DNA from: Pseudobowmanella zhangzhouensis
GTDB lineage: Bacteria > Pseudomonadota > Gammaproteobacteria > Enterobacterales > Alteromonadaceae
DNA: 64,000 nucleotides
Reading direction: 5' to 3'
Assembly: GCF_042662685.1 (NCBI RefSeq)
Contig: NZ_JBHSYO010000002.1
Coordinates: 372,001-436,000, forward strand
Numbering within the stretch: position 1 is the stretch's first letter; each line of letters begins with the position of its first letter. A program made the translations under genes and the position numbers. Below are positions 1 through 5,590 of the stretch, piece after piece. The notes under the pieces were generated by a model. It saw only the letters and a program-made list of their open reading frames with translations, did no database searches and was not told where the DNA came from.

Positions 1-1203
1 TTTGATCACTGCTTCATCGCCCTTGGCATCTAATACATCTGCAATCCAGTTGGCTACTTGCTGTGCCTGAGCTTCGTTAAAGCCACGACGCGTAATTGCC
101 GGTGAGCCAATGCGCAGACCAGAAGTTACGAACGGTGAGCGTGGATCGTTAGGTACAGAGTTTTTGTTCACTGTGATGTTAGCGTTGCCTAACCAGGCAT
201 CGGCATCTTTACCCGTGATATCTTTATCAATCAGATCCAGCAGGAACAAGTGGTTCTGAGTACCGTTGGAGACCACTTTGTAACCACGCGCCATCAAGGC
301 CTCAGCCATAGCCTGGGCGTTTTTTACCACCTGCTGCTGGTAAGCTTTAAACTCAGGCTGCAATGCTTCTTTAAATGCAACAGCTTTGGCGGCAATTACA
401 TGGCACAAAGGACCACCCTGCCCACCCGGGAATACAGCACTGTTTAACTTTTTATAAATGTCTTCATCGCCACAGGCTGACACGATCAGACCACCGCGCG
501 GACCGGCCAGGGTTTTATGGGTCGTTGTGGTGACTACATGAGCATGAGGCAATGGATTAGGATAGACACCTGCGGCAATCAGACCCGCCACGTGCGCCAT
601 ATCGACCATCAGGTAAGCACCCACTTTGTCGGCAATTTCACGGAAACGTGCCCAATCCACAATGCCGGAATACGCCGAGAAACCGGCAATAATCATTTTA
701 GGTTTATGTTCCAGCGCCAATTTCTCGACTTCGTCGTAGTGAATTTCGCCAGTCTCCGGGTGCAGTCCATATTGCACCGCATGGTAGGTTTTGCCTGAGA
801 AGTTTACGTGAGAGCCGTGAGTCAGGTGACCACCGTGGGCCAGGCTCATGCCCAGAACCGTATCATTTGGCTGTAACAGTGCCATAAACACCGCATTATT
901 CGCCTGAGAGCCAGAGTGTGGCTGAACGTTGGCATAATCAGCACCAAATAACTGCTTGGCACGCTCAATCGCCAGATCTTCCGCGACGTCAACATACTCA
1001 CACCCACCATAGTAACGTTTATGTGGGTAACCTTCGGCGTACTTGTTGGTCAGTTGAGAGCCCTGCGCCTGCAATACCCGAGGGCTGGCGTAGTTTTCAG
1101 AGGCAATCAGTTCAATATGATGCTCCTGACGGGCAGTTTCCTGCTCAATGGCTTGCCACAATTCGGGATCAAAATCAGCGATATTCATATCACGGGTCAG
1201 CAT
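1..1203 (-). CDS. glyA: Serine hydroxymethyltransferase GlyA (3' end cut by window edge)
   Basis: PLP enzyme that interconverts serine and glycine while charging tetrahydrofolate with a one-carbon unit; cytoplasmic. The reading frame is open from ATG at 1203 to the window edge, 401 codons, against about 417 in the E. coli enzyme, so only the last ~16 residues are missing. The PLP-binding segment TTTTHKTLAGP is present with the lysine at residue 230, essentially the E. coli position (229). The N-terminal part reads ELIASENYASPRVL and NKYAEGYPHKRYYGG, both hallmark GlyA blocks. AGGAG lies 5 nt before the ATG and fixes the start. It is transcribed leftward, away from the flagellar cluster, with no obvious functional link to it. 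Identity is certain. Confidence 0.97.
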   Translation of the reverse strand, partial: MLTRDMNIADFDPELWQAIEQETARQEHHIELIASENYASPRVLQAQGSQLTNKYAEGYPHKRYYGGCEYVDVAEDLAIERAKQLFGADYANVQPHSGSQANNAVFMALLQPNDTVLGMSLAHGGHLTHGSHVNFSGKTYHAVQYGLHPETGEIHYDEVEKLALEHKPKMIIAGFSAYSGIVDWARFREIADKVGAYLMVDMAHVAGLIAAGVYPNPLPHAHVVTTTTHKTLAGPRGGLIVSACGDEDIYKKLNSAVFPGGQGGPLCHVIAAKAVAFKEALQPEFKAYQQQVVKNAQAMAEALMARGYKVVSNGTQNHLFLLDLIDKDITGKDADAWLGNANITVNKNSVPNDPRSPFVTSGLRIGSPAITRRGFNEAQAQQVANWIADVLDAKGDEAVIK

Positions 1204-1310
1204 GGATACTCCTGGAAGGTCAACTGTCTGTTTTTAAGGCGGCTATTCTAGCCATATCGTCAATAAAATAACATGGCAAATTTCGTCCATATGGTGCAGG
1301 TCAGCGCAGC

Positions 1311-1655
1311 TTAATTGTCGCAGTCCAATGCAATCATGGGTGACTTGCGACGCAAACGACGCATATAGGCATTGTCGGCTACCACTGCCAGTTTAAAAGA
1401 CTCGACCTGATGATGGATGAGTAAATCCAGTATCGAAAACCAGCCAATATAAATACTGTGCTTGATAAGGCCGGCTGCATAACGGCGTTCCAGCTTTTCC
1501 AATGCATTCTTCGCAAGTAAGGGATCGGCAATCAGTTTTTCCACCGCGGCAACATGCAGGGCAAGAATTTGCCGATCACGAGGGCTATCGGTTCGTAGTC
1601 GGGTTCGCTGACGTCTGGAAATAGGCATAGTCACAGTCGGGTTCTGGTAATTCAC
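1311..1655 (-). CDS. Small conserved-looking protein of unknown function
   Basis: I do not recognise this 114-residue protein. It is strongly basic at the N-terminus (SRRQRTRLRTDSPRDR) and continues with predicted helices (ALHVAAVEKLIADP, NALEKLERRYAAG) and an aromatic hydrophobic stretch (HSIYIGWFSILDLLIHH) too polar on both sides to be a clear membrane span. No signal peptide or known motif is visible. The start is uncertain: the frame opens with GTG at 1655, and an ATG at codon 10 (1628) is the alternative; neither has a strong ribosome-binding site. It lies between glyA and the flagellin region on the same strand, downstream of a terminator-like hairpin at 1671-1696, so it probably has its own promoter. 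Confidence 0.6.
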   Translation of the reverse strand: MNYQNPTVTMPISRRQRTRLRTDSPRDRQILALHVAAVEKLIADPLLAKNALEKLERRYAAGLIKHSIYIGWFSILDLLIHHQVESFKLAVVADNAYMRRLRRKSPMIALDCDN

Positions 1656-1670
1656 TTAGCTTAACACCAG

Positions 1671-1696
1671 AAAAACGCGCCTTGAGGCACGTTTTT
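1671..1696 (-). terminator. Probable intrinsic terminator, leftward
   Basis: On the minus strand the stem CGTGCC / GGCGCG with a TCAA loop is followed by TTTTT. One pair is a G-T wobble on the minus strand but a C-A mismatch on the plus strand, so leftward termination is favoured. It would stop transcription coming from the flagellin side before the 1311-1655 gene. Confidence 0.5.
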
Positions 1697-1724
1697 CACC
1701 AGTTTTTTTCTTCATTTTAAAATA

Positions 1725-1740
1725 TGGCACGCTGTGTGCT
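1725..1740 (+). promoter_or_regulatory. Orphan sigma-54-type promoter (copy 1)
   Basis: TGGCACG-N4-GTGCT matches the -24/-12 consensus TGGCACG-N4-TTGCW at all defined positions except the first T of the -12 block; GG and GC are exactly 10 nt apart. It points rightward, where no plus-strand protein gene follows; the nearest genes are on the minus strand. A start near 1751 would produce RNA across element 1. A near-identical site is at 2918-2933. The minus-strand reading lacks the essential GG, so it is a poor promoter in that direction. The site also contains the inverted repeat GCAC-N5-GTGC, which allows the alternative of a protein operator. Confidence 0.55.
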
Positions 1741-1750
1741 TTTGGATCAG

Positions 1751-1949
1751 TCGAGGTCGTCACTGCGACAATATTTTGTCGACGACCCACAGACTTGGGT
1801 AAGGAAAAATGGCCGGGGCAGATACCCCGACCTAATTGCTCAAGTTAGGAGAACGAGCAAATTTGGTTTTAGTCCGACTGGCAGGTTTTGGGATTGCATA
1901 CTGGCCTCTCAACCATTCCTACACTCTCAGTCCTGTTAGTCGGCGTTTT
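1751..1949 (+). ncRNA. Candidate sigma-54-dependent small RNA, element 1
   Basis: Predicted rightward RNA of about 200 nt starting 12 nt after the orphan sigma-54 site. Structures in order: a hairpin at 1755-1787 (outer stem GGTCGTC/GACGACC, inner GACAA/TTGTC); CGGGG/CCCCG at 1814-1829; a 6-bp stem TTGCTC/GAGCAA (1836-1841 with 1855-1860) whose loop shows TTAGGAGA, with alternative pairing CCTAA/TTAGG; then a closing stem 1874-1885 with 1932-1943 (10 paired bases) followed by CGTTTT. The large loop of the last stem contains TCCTACACTCT-CAGTCC (1917-1933), antisense to the leader of the flagellin at 4507-5331. No ribosome-binding site with a sensible open frame is seen. Overlaps the flagellin 3' region on the other strand. 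Confidence 0.4.
1805..1943 (-). ncRNA. Structured 3'-UTR of flagellin gene, with terminator (element 1, minus-strand reading)
   Basis: The leftward transcript of the 1998-2834 flagellin runs through this region. Read on the minus strand it contains the closing stem (1943-1932 with 1885-1874), a stem-loop whose 13-nt loop includes TCTCCTAAC, and a final hairpin CGGGG-TATCTG-CCCCG (1829-1814) followed after GGCCA by TTTTT (1809-1805), an acceptable intrinsic terminator. The loop is the exact complement of 13 nt (TCAAGTTAGGAGA) spanning the ribosome-binding site of the second flagellin (3318-4142). Whether this strand or the opposite one carries the function is undecided. Confidence 0.45.
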
Positions 1950-1997
1950 CTCAGGTTGGCCTCTCAGTTCCTACCCTCGAGTATTCCGCTATTAGTC

Positions 1998-2834
1998 TTA
2001 ACCACCTAATAACTGCAATGCGGCTTGCGGTCGTTGATTCGCCTGGCTCAGCACAGTCACACTCGCCTGCTGAATAATCTGCCAGCGGGTCAATTCCGCC
2101 GTTTCGGCAGCAAAATCCGTATCACGAATTCGTGAACGTGCAGCCGAGGTATTTTCCGAAATATTGCTTAAATTCCGGATGGTCGACTGGAAGCGATTCT
2201 GAATCGCACCCAAATCAGCCCGGGTCGCGTTAATGGTTGAAATCGCACCACTAACGAGTGCCATCGCACGCGAAGCACTGTCTGTTGTCTCAACTGACAA
2301 AGTCGACCCCGCAAACAGTCCCGACGTGCCGTACCCGCCAACTCGGGATAAGCCCAGCGCAATCTTCTGTGAGTCTCCGGCATTGGCACCGACTAAGAAC
2401 TCAGTACCATAGGTACCATCCAGAATATTTACGCCCCCAAACTGAGTAGTACCTGCAATCCGGCTAATCTCAATTTTCAACGCAGACACTTCTTTTTGCA
2501 GTGCCAGGCGGTCCGCCGAGGAGTTAATCCCATTTTGCGCCTGAATCGCTAATACCCGGATTCGTTGCAATGCGGTGGTAATTTCCTGTAACGCACCTTC
2601 TGCAGTCTGTGCCAGTGAAATTCCGTCATTGGCGTTTCTTACCGCCATATCCAGGCCCATAATCTGGCTGCTTAAACGCTCCGAAATCTGCAGACCGGCC
2701 GCGTCATCTTTGGCGCCGTTAATCCGGAAACCCGATGACAAACGTTCAAACGCGGTGCTTAAATTGTTGTTCGACGTAAACAGTTGACGCTTTGCGTTTA
2801 ACGACGAGACGTTAGTACTTACATATAAACTCAT
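1998..2834 (-). CDS. Flagellin, paralog 1
   Basis: Structural subunit of the flagellar filament, exported through the flagellar type III system. 278 residues, a short flagellin made mostly of the conserved D0/D1 coiled-coil ends: the N-terminus (STNVSSLNAKRQLF, SSGFRINGAKDDAAGL) and C-terminus (RSRIRDTDFAAETAELTR, QANQRPQAALQLLGG) match the family, with a small variable centre near residues 140-200. ATG at 2834 follows AGGAGAGAGTC, the same ribosome-binding block as its two paralogs. First of three tandem flagellin genes on this strand; the three differ mainly in the centre. I see no good sigma-28 promoter in the 180 nt upstream, unlike paralog 3. Confidence 0.95.
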   Translation of the reverse strand: MSLYVSTNVSSLNAKRQLFTSNNNLSTAFERLSSGFRINGAKDDAAGLQISERLSSQIMGLDMAVRNANDGISLAQTAEGALQEITTALQRIRVLAIQAQNGINSSADRLALQKEVSALKIEISRIAGTTQFGGVNILDGTYGTEFLVGANAGDSQKIALGLSRVGGYGTSGLFAGSTLSVETTDSASRAMALVSGAISTINATRADLGAIQNRFQSTIRNLSNISENTSAARSRIRDTDFAAETAELTRWQIIQQASVTVLSQANQRPQAALQLLGG

Positions 2835-2917
2835 GACTCTCTCCTATCTTCAGCTTCCTGCCCTTATTGCTTTTATTGTCTTGGGCAACTCACTGATAGT
2901 TAACAAAAACTAAAACT

Positions 2918-2933
2918 TGGCACGTTGTGTGCT
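2918..2933 (+). promoter_or_regulatory. Orphan sigma-54-type promoter (copy 2)
   Basis: TGGCACG-N4-GTGCT with the correct 10-nt GG-GC spacing; one deviation from consensus. It shares the core TTGGCACGYTGTGTGCTTT with copy 1 (whose first T is A) although the flanks have diverged. It points rightward into element 2, with a start predicted near 2944 and no plus-strand gene downstream. It also sits about 85 nt upstream of the minus-strand flagellin at 2834, so an operator role for that gene through its inverted repeat GCAC-N5-GTGC cannot be excluded. Confidence 0.55.
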
Positions 2934-2945
2934 TTGGTTTACTCG

Positions 2946-2972
2946 CCTGTCAGGTTACTGACGGGTGTTTTT
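2946..2972 (+). terminator. Terminator-like hairpin just after orphan promoter copy 2
   Basis: Eight-base-pair stem CCTGTCAG/CTGACGGG with a GTTA loop, then TGTTTTT, readable only on the plus strand. It begins only ~2 nt after the predicted start of the sigma-54 transcript, so it may be a 5' stabilising hairpin rather than a terminator. Confidence 0.4.
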
Positions 2973-3004
2973 GCCGGATGTCGAGCCTGCAAAAAGTTAT
3001 GCTT

Positions 3005-3097
3005 AAAAAAATTGAGCCCTGCTCAAGTCGACCAGCGGGTTTGATGGCTAGATACCTCAAACCTCTCACTACCTCCTGGCGTTAAGCCCGCCTGGTC
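3005..3097 (-). ncRNA. Structured 3'-UTR of flagellin paralog 2, with terminator (element 2, minus-strand reading)
   Basis: About 220 nt below the stop of the 3318-4142 flagellin, the minus strand has the closing stem (3097-3087 with 3039-3030) and then TTGAGC-AGG-GCTCAA followed by TTTTTTT (3026-3005), a strong intrinsic terminator. The loop carries ACGCCAGGAGGTAGTGAG, shared with element 3 apart from one inserted base. The stretch 3107-3317 between this and the flagellin stop holds an imperfect direct repeat (TCTATCTTCA ... TTGCCCCC at 3199-3229 and 3258-3291) and nothing that looks coding. Confidence 0.5.
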
Positions 3098-3207
3098 GGC
3101 GCTTTTAAGCAAAAAAGGCCCTGTTTTCGTTGTATGTAGAAGGCGCCCATTTGCTAAAAAGCTGGCTGTCTTTTTGTTTCTTGTTATTCGGTAAAGTCTC
3201 TATCTTC

Positions 3208-3252
3208 AGGTCGGTTGCAGCTTGCCCCCACAATTTGTATACCGACCTTTTT
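3208..3252 (+). terminator. Possible rightward terminator opposite the flagellin 2 3'-UTR
   Basis: Perfect 8-bp stem AGGTCGGT (3208-3215) / ACCGACCT (3241-3248) with a 25-nt loop, followed by TTTTT. There is no plus-strand gene to its left, so if real it would end a noncoding transcript such as one from the sigma-54 site at 2918. The long loop makes it weaker than a typical terminator. Confidence 0.3.
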
Positions 3253-3317
3253 CTAATTCTATCTTCAACTCAGTTGCCAGTGCTTGCCCCCGCATTACCC
3301 GGCAAAAGAGGGATCAT

Positions 3318-4142
3318 TTAGCCTCCCAATAACTGTAAGGCTGCCTGCGGCCGTTGATTGGCCTGGCCCAGCACCGTGATGCTGGCTTGCTGGATGATCT
3401 GCCAGCGAGTTAATTCTGCTGTTTCCTGCGCAAAGTCTGTATCGCGGATCCGTGATCTTGCTGCGGATACGTTCTCTGAAATATTGCTCAGGTTACGAAT
3501 GGTTGACTGAAAACGGTTTTGAATCGCACCCAATTCCGCCCGGGTGGCATTCACTGCCGAGATAGCGGCAACCACTTGCCCCAATGCACGAGATGCATTG
3601 GCGATATTGCTGATATCTACATTAACGCCCAGCCCAGAGGTGGTGTAACCGTTGGGGCGAGAGATATTAATGCTGATGGTTTGACCCGCATTGGCACCGA
3701 CCAGGAAGCGAGAGGAAAAATCGCCAGTCAAAATATACTGACTTCCAAACGTGGTGGTTTGTGCAATTCGGGTGATCTCGGTTTTCAGCGCTGACACTTC
3801 TTTTTGCAGAGCCAGACGGTCCGCCGAGGCGTTGATACCGTTTTGTGCCTGAATAGCCAGTACACGAATCCGCTGCAATGCATTGGTAATTTCCTGCATC
3901 GCACCTTCTGCGGTCTGCGCCAGCGAAATACCGTCATTGGCATTACGCACCGCCATGTCCAGGCCCAGAATCTGGCTGGTCATGCGCTCGGAAATTTGTA
4001 ATCCGGCGGCATCATCTTTGGCACTGTTGATTCGATAGCCTGACGACAGACGCTCGAATGCAACACTCAAATTATTATTGGACGTGAACAGCTGCCGACG
4101 CGCATTCAGCGACGACACGTTCGTGCTAACGAACAGGCTCAT
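3318..4142 (-). CDS. Flagellin, paralog 2
   Basis: Second filament subunit, 274 residues. The terminal D0/D1 segments are almost those of paralog 1 (STNVSSLNARRQLF, SSGYRINSAKDDAAGL at the N-terminus; RSRIRDTDFAQETAELTR and QANQRPQAALQLLGG at the C-terminus); the centre (about residues 140-195) is different. ATG at 4142 is preceded by GTTAGGAGAGA. The leader has no convincing sigma-28 box. It shares with paralog 1 the WQIIQQAS segment near the C-terminus, where paralog 3 has NQIIQQAS, so paralogs 1 and 2 are likely the more recent duplication. Confidence 0.95.
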   Translation of the reverse strand: MSLFVSTNVSSLNARRQLFTSNNNLSVAFERLSSGYRINSAKDDAAGLQISERMTSQILGLDMAVRNANDGISLAQTAEGAMQEITNALQRIRVLAIQAQNGINASADRLALQKEVSALKTEITRIAQTTTFGSQYILTGDFSSRFLVGANAGQTISINISRPNGYTTSGLGVNVDISNIANASRALGQVVAAISAVNATRAELGAIQNRFQSTIRNLSNISENVSAARSRIRDTDFAQETAELTRWQIIQQASITVLGQANQRPQAALQLLGG

Positions 4143-4367
4143 TTTTTCTCTCCTAACTTGAATTTTGTTGCCGCCAGACTGTTGTTTTTATTAGCTGTCT
4201 TTAGCGGTTGCCGGCCCTGTTATTTTTATTGGTAGCTCGGCGGGCGTGCTTATTATTTTTTTTATTGCACTGCCTTTGCGATATGTATCGTGTGAGGAGG
4301 AAATTTACTTGAGATAATTTTTTGACAAATCAATTAAGTGATTGTTTTTTAAGGAATTAAAAACACG

Positions 4368-4483
4368 AAAAAAGCCGGGGGACAAGCCCCGGCTAATCGC
4401 TCTTCGTTAGGAGAGAGTGAGCGAAACTCTCTACCGTTTGGTCAGATTCCCCTCACTACCTCTGGCGTCAAATGCTCAAACGG
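4368..4483 (-). ncRNA. Structured 3'-UTR of flagellin paralog 3, with terminator (element 3)
   Basis: Begins 24 nt below the stop of the 4507-5331 flagellin. Minus-strand order: closing stem CCGTTTG/CAAACGG (4483-4477 with 4440-4434), hairpin AGAGAGT/ACTCTCT (4432-4412), a loop showing ACTCTCTCCTAAC closed by TCGCTC/GAGCGA (4424-4419 with 4402-4397), alternative CTAA/TTAG pairing, and the terminator AGCCGGGG/CCCCGGCT with TTTTTT (4394-4368). The architecture matches element 1 with a compensatory change in the inner stem (TTGCTC/GAGCAA against TCGCTC/GAGCGA). The closing-stem loop has ACGCCAGAGGTAGTGAG as in element 2. No sigma-54 site precedes it on the plus strand. The rest of the 4143-4506 gap is A/T-rich and shows nothing coding. 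Confidence 0.5.
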
Positions 4484-4506
4484 AAGGATGAAGAGAAAGT
4501 GTCTTA

Positions 4507-5331
4507 TTAACCCAGCAGTGACAACGCCGCTTGTGGACGCTGGTTCGCCTGGCTCAGTACAGTGATACTGGCCTGTTGAATAATCTGGTTACGGGTCAAT
4601 TCCGCGGTTTCAGTTGCGAAGTCAGTGTCACGAATACGTGAACGGGCTGCTGCAACGTTCTCTGAGATATTGCTCAGGTTACGGATAGTAGATTGGAAAC
4701 GGTTCTGCAGCGCACCGAGGTCAGCACGTGCCGCACCAATGGTAGACAGAGCTTTGTCTACTGATGCCAGCGCACCAGAGGCGTCAGAGAAAGTTGAAAC
4801 TTTCATATCAGCCAGGTTCAGACCAGATGTACCGTAGCCGCCTGTGTTTTTCAGGGCGACGTCGATAGTTTGACCACCGTTTGCACCGACCAGGAAGGTA
4901 GCTGACAGATCGCCTTTCAGCAGATCCAGGCCTCCGAACTGGGTGGTTTGGCCGATACGGCTAATCTCTGTTTTCAGTGCAGACACTTCTTTTTGCAGTG
5001 CCAGACGGTCAGCAGATGAGTTGATACCGTTTTGTGATTGTACCGCCAACTGACGAATACGTTGCAGTGAAGACGAAATCTCGCCCATTGCACCTTCAGC
5101 GGTTTGCACCAGTGAAATCGCATCGTTAGCGTTACGTACCGCTTGATCCAGGCCTTGGACCTGAGAAGTCAAACGATCAGAAATTTGCAGACCTGCCGCA
5201 TCGTCAGCCGCGCGGTTAATACGGAAACCGGACGACAAACGCTCGAACGAGGTATTCAAAGATTGTGATGAATTGAACAGTTGACGTTGTGCGTTTAACG
5301 CAGAAACGTTGGTGTTGACAAACATGCCCAT
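4507..5331 (-). CDS. Flagellin, paralog 3 (sigma-28 controlled)
   Basis: Third filament subunit, 274 residues from ATG at 5331 (MGMFVNTNVSALNAQRQLF). The frame is open 14 codons further upstream, but AGGAGAGAGTCCC sits directly before this ATG and the family always starts here. D0/D1 ends are typical (RINRAADDAAGLQISDRL; RSRIRDTDFATETAELTRN; QANQRPQAALSLLG). It is the only one of the three with a clear sigma-28 promoter (5461-5487), which gives a leader of about 120 nt. Part of that leader (5341-5358) is complementary to candidate RNA element 1. Probably a major, late-expressed flagellin; inference from the promoter. Confidence 0.95.
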   Translation of the reverse strand: MGMFVNTNVSALNAQRQLFNSSQSLNTSFERLSSGFRINRAADDAAGLQISDRLTSQVQGLDQAVRNANDAISLVQTAEGAMGEISSSLQRIRQLAVQSQNGINSSADRLALQKEVSALKTEISRIGQTTQFGGLDLLKGDLSATFLVGANGGQTIDVALKNTGGYGTSGLNLADMKVSTFSDASGALASVDKALSTIGAARADLGALQNRFQSTIRNLSNISENVAAARSRIRDTDFATETAELTRNQIIQQASITVLSQANQRPQAALSLLG

Positions 5332-5460
5332 GGGACTCTCTCCTACACTCTTCAGTCCAGCATTAGCTGGCAATCAGCCTTACGACTGACGGTTTAAACA
5401 CTACAAAGTGACAACCATTTGCACTGGCAAACAGATTGTTACTGGCTCTCTCGGTTACAG

Positions 5461-5487
5461 TTATCGACCCTGCCTGAGATCCCTTTA
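5461..5487 (-). promoter_or_regulatory. Sigma-28 (FliA) promoter of flagellin paralog 3
   Basis: Minus strand: TAAA (5487-5484), 15-nt spacer, GTCGATAA (5468-5461). The sigma-28 consensus is TAAA-N15-GCCGATAA, so there is a single deviation. Transcription would start about 125 nt before the flagellin ATG. Confidence 0.85.
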
Positions 5488-5590
5488 GAAAAAATTTTGT
5501 ATAAAATCGCCAAAAAGCCGGTGAAGCCTTCCACACACATCGCTAAGCTATTGAACAAACATGCAAAAATATCGGTGATAAAAAGCGCAA

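Larger units (their letters stand above)
2944..3106 (+). ncRNA. Candidate sigma-54-dependent small RNA, element 2
   Basis: Predicted rightward RNA of about 160 nt. It opens with a perfect-looking 8-bp hairpin (2946-2965, GTTA loop), then TTGAGC/GCTCAA (3012-3026), then a closing stem GACCAGCGGG (3030-3039) with CCCG-C-CTGGTC (3087-3097), 10 bp with one bulge, followed by GGCGCTTTT. The big loop holds TCTCACTACCT (3064-3074), the exact complement of AGGTAGTGAGA at 20180-20190, directly before the flgM start codon. A second possible end is the AGGTCGGT/ACCGACCT stem at 3208-3248 with TTTTT after it, which would give about 310 nt. The first hairpin is itself followed by TTTTT, which could cause early termination and weakens the case. 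Confidence 0.4.

Noticed and set aside
1204..1310. Riboswitch upstream of glyA
   Set aside because: The leader is short and shows no glycine or tetrahydrofolate riboswitch core; only a ribosome-binding site and a weak -10 are visible.
1725..1740. Reading the orphan sigma-54 site as a minus-strand promoter for the 1311-1655 gene
   Set aside because: In that direction the invariant GG of the -24 box is AG, so the match is poor; only the plus direction fits.
4240..4372. A third orphan sigma-54 promoter before element 3
   Set aside because: TTGG and GTGCTT are both present near 4249-4270 but five bases too far apart, so the spacing is wrong. A TTGACA at 4322 lacks a good -10.
5332..5373. Longer start for flagellin paralog 3
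   Set aside because: The 14 extra codons cover the ribosome-binding site and are absent from the other flagellins.
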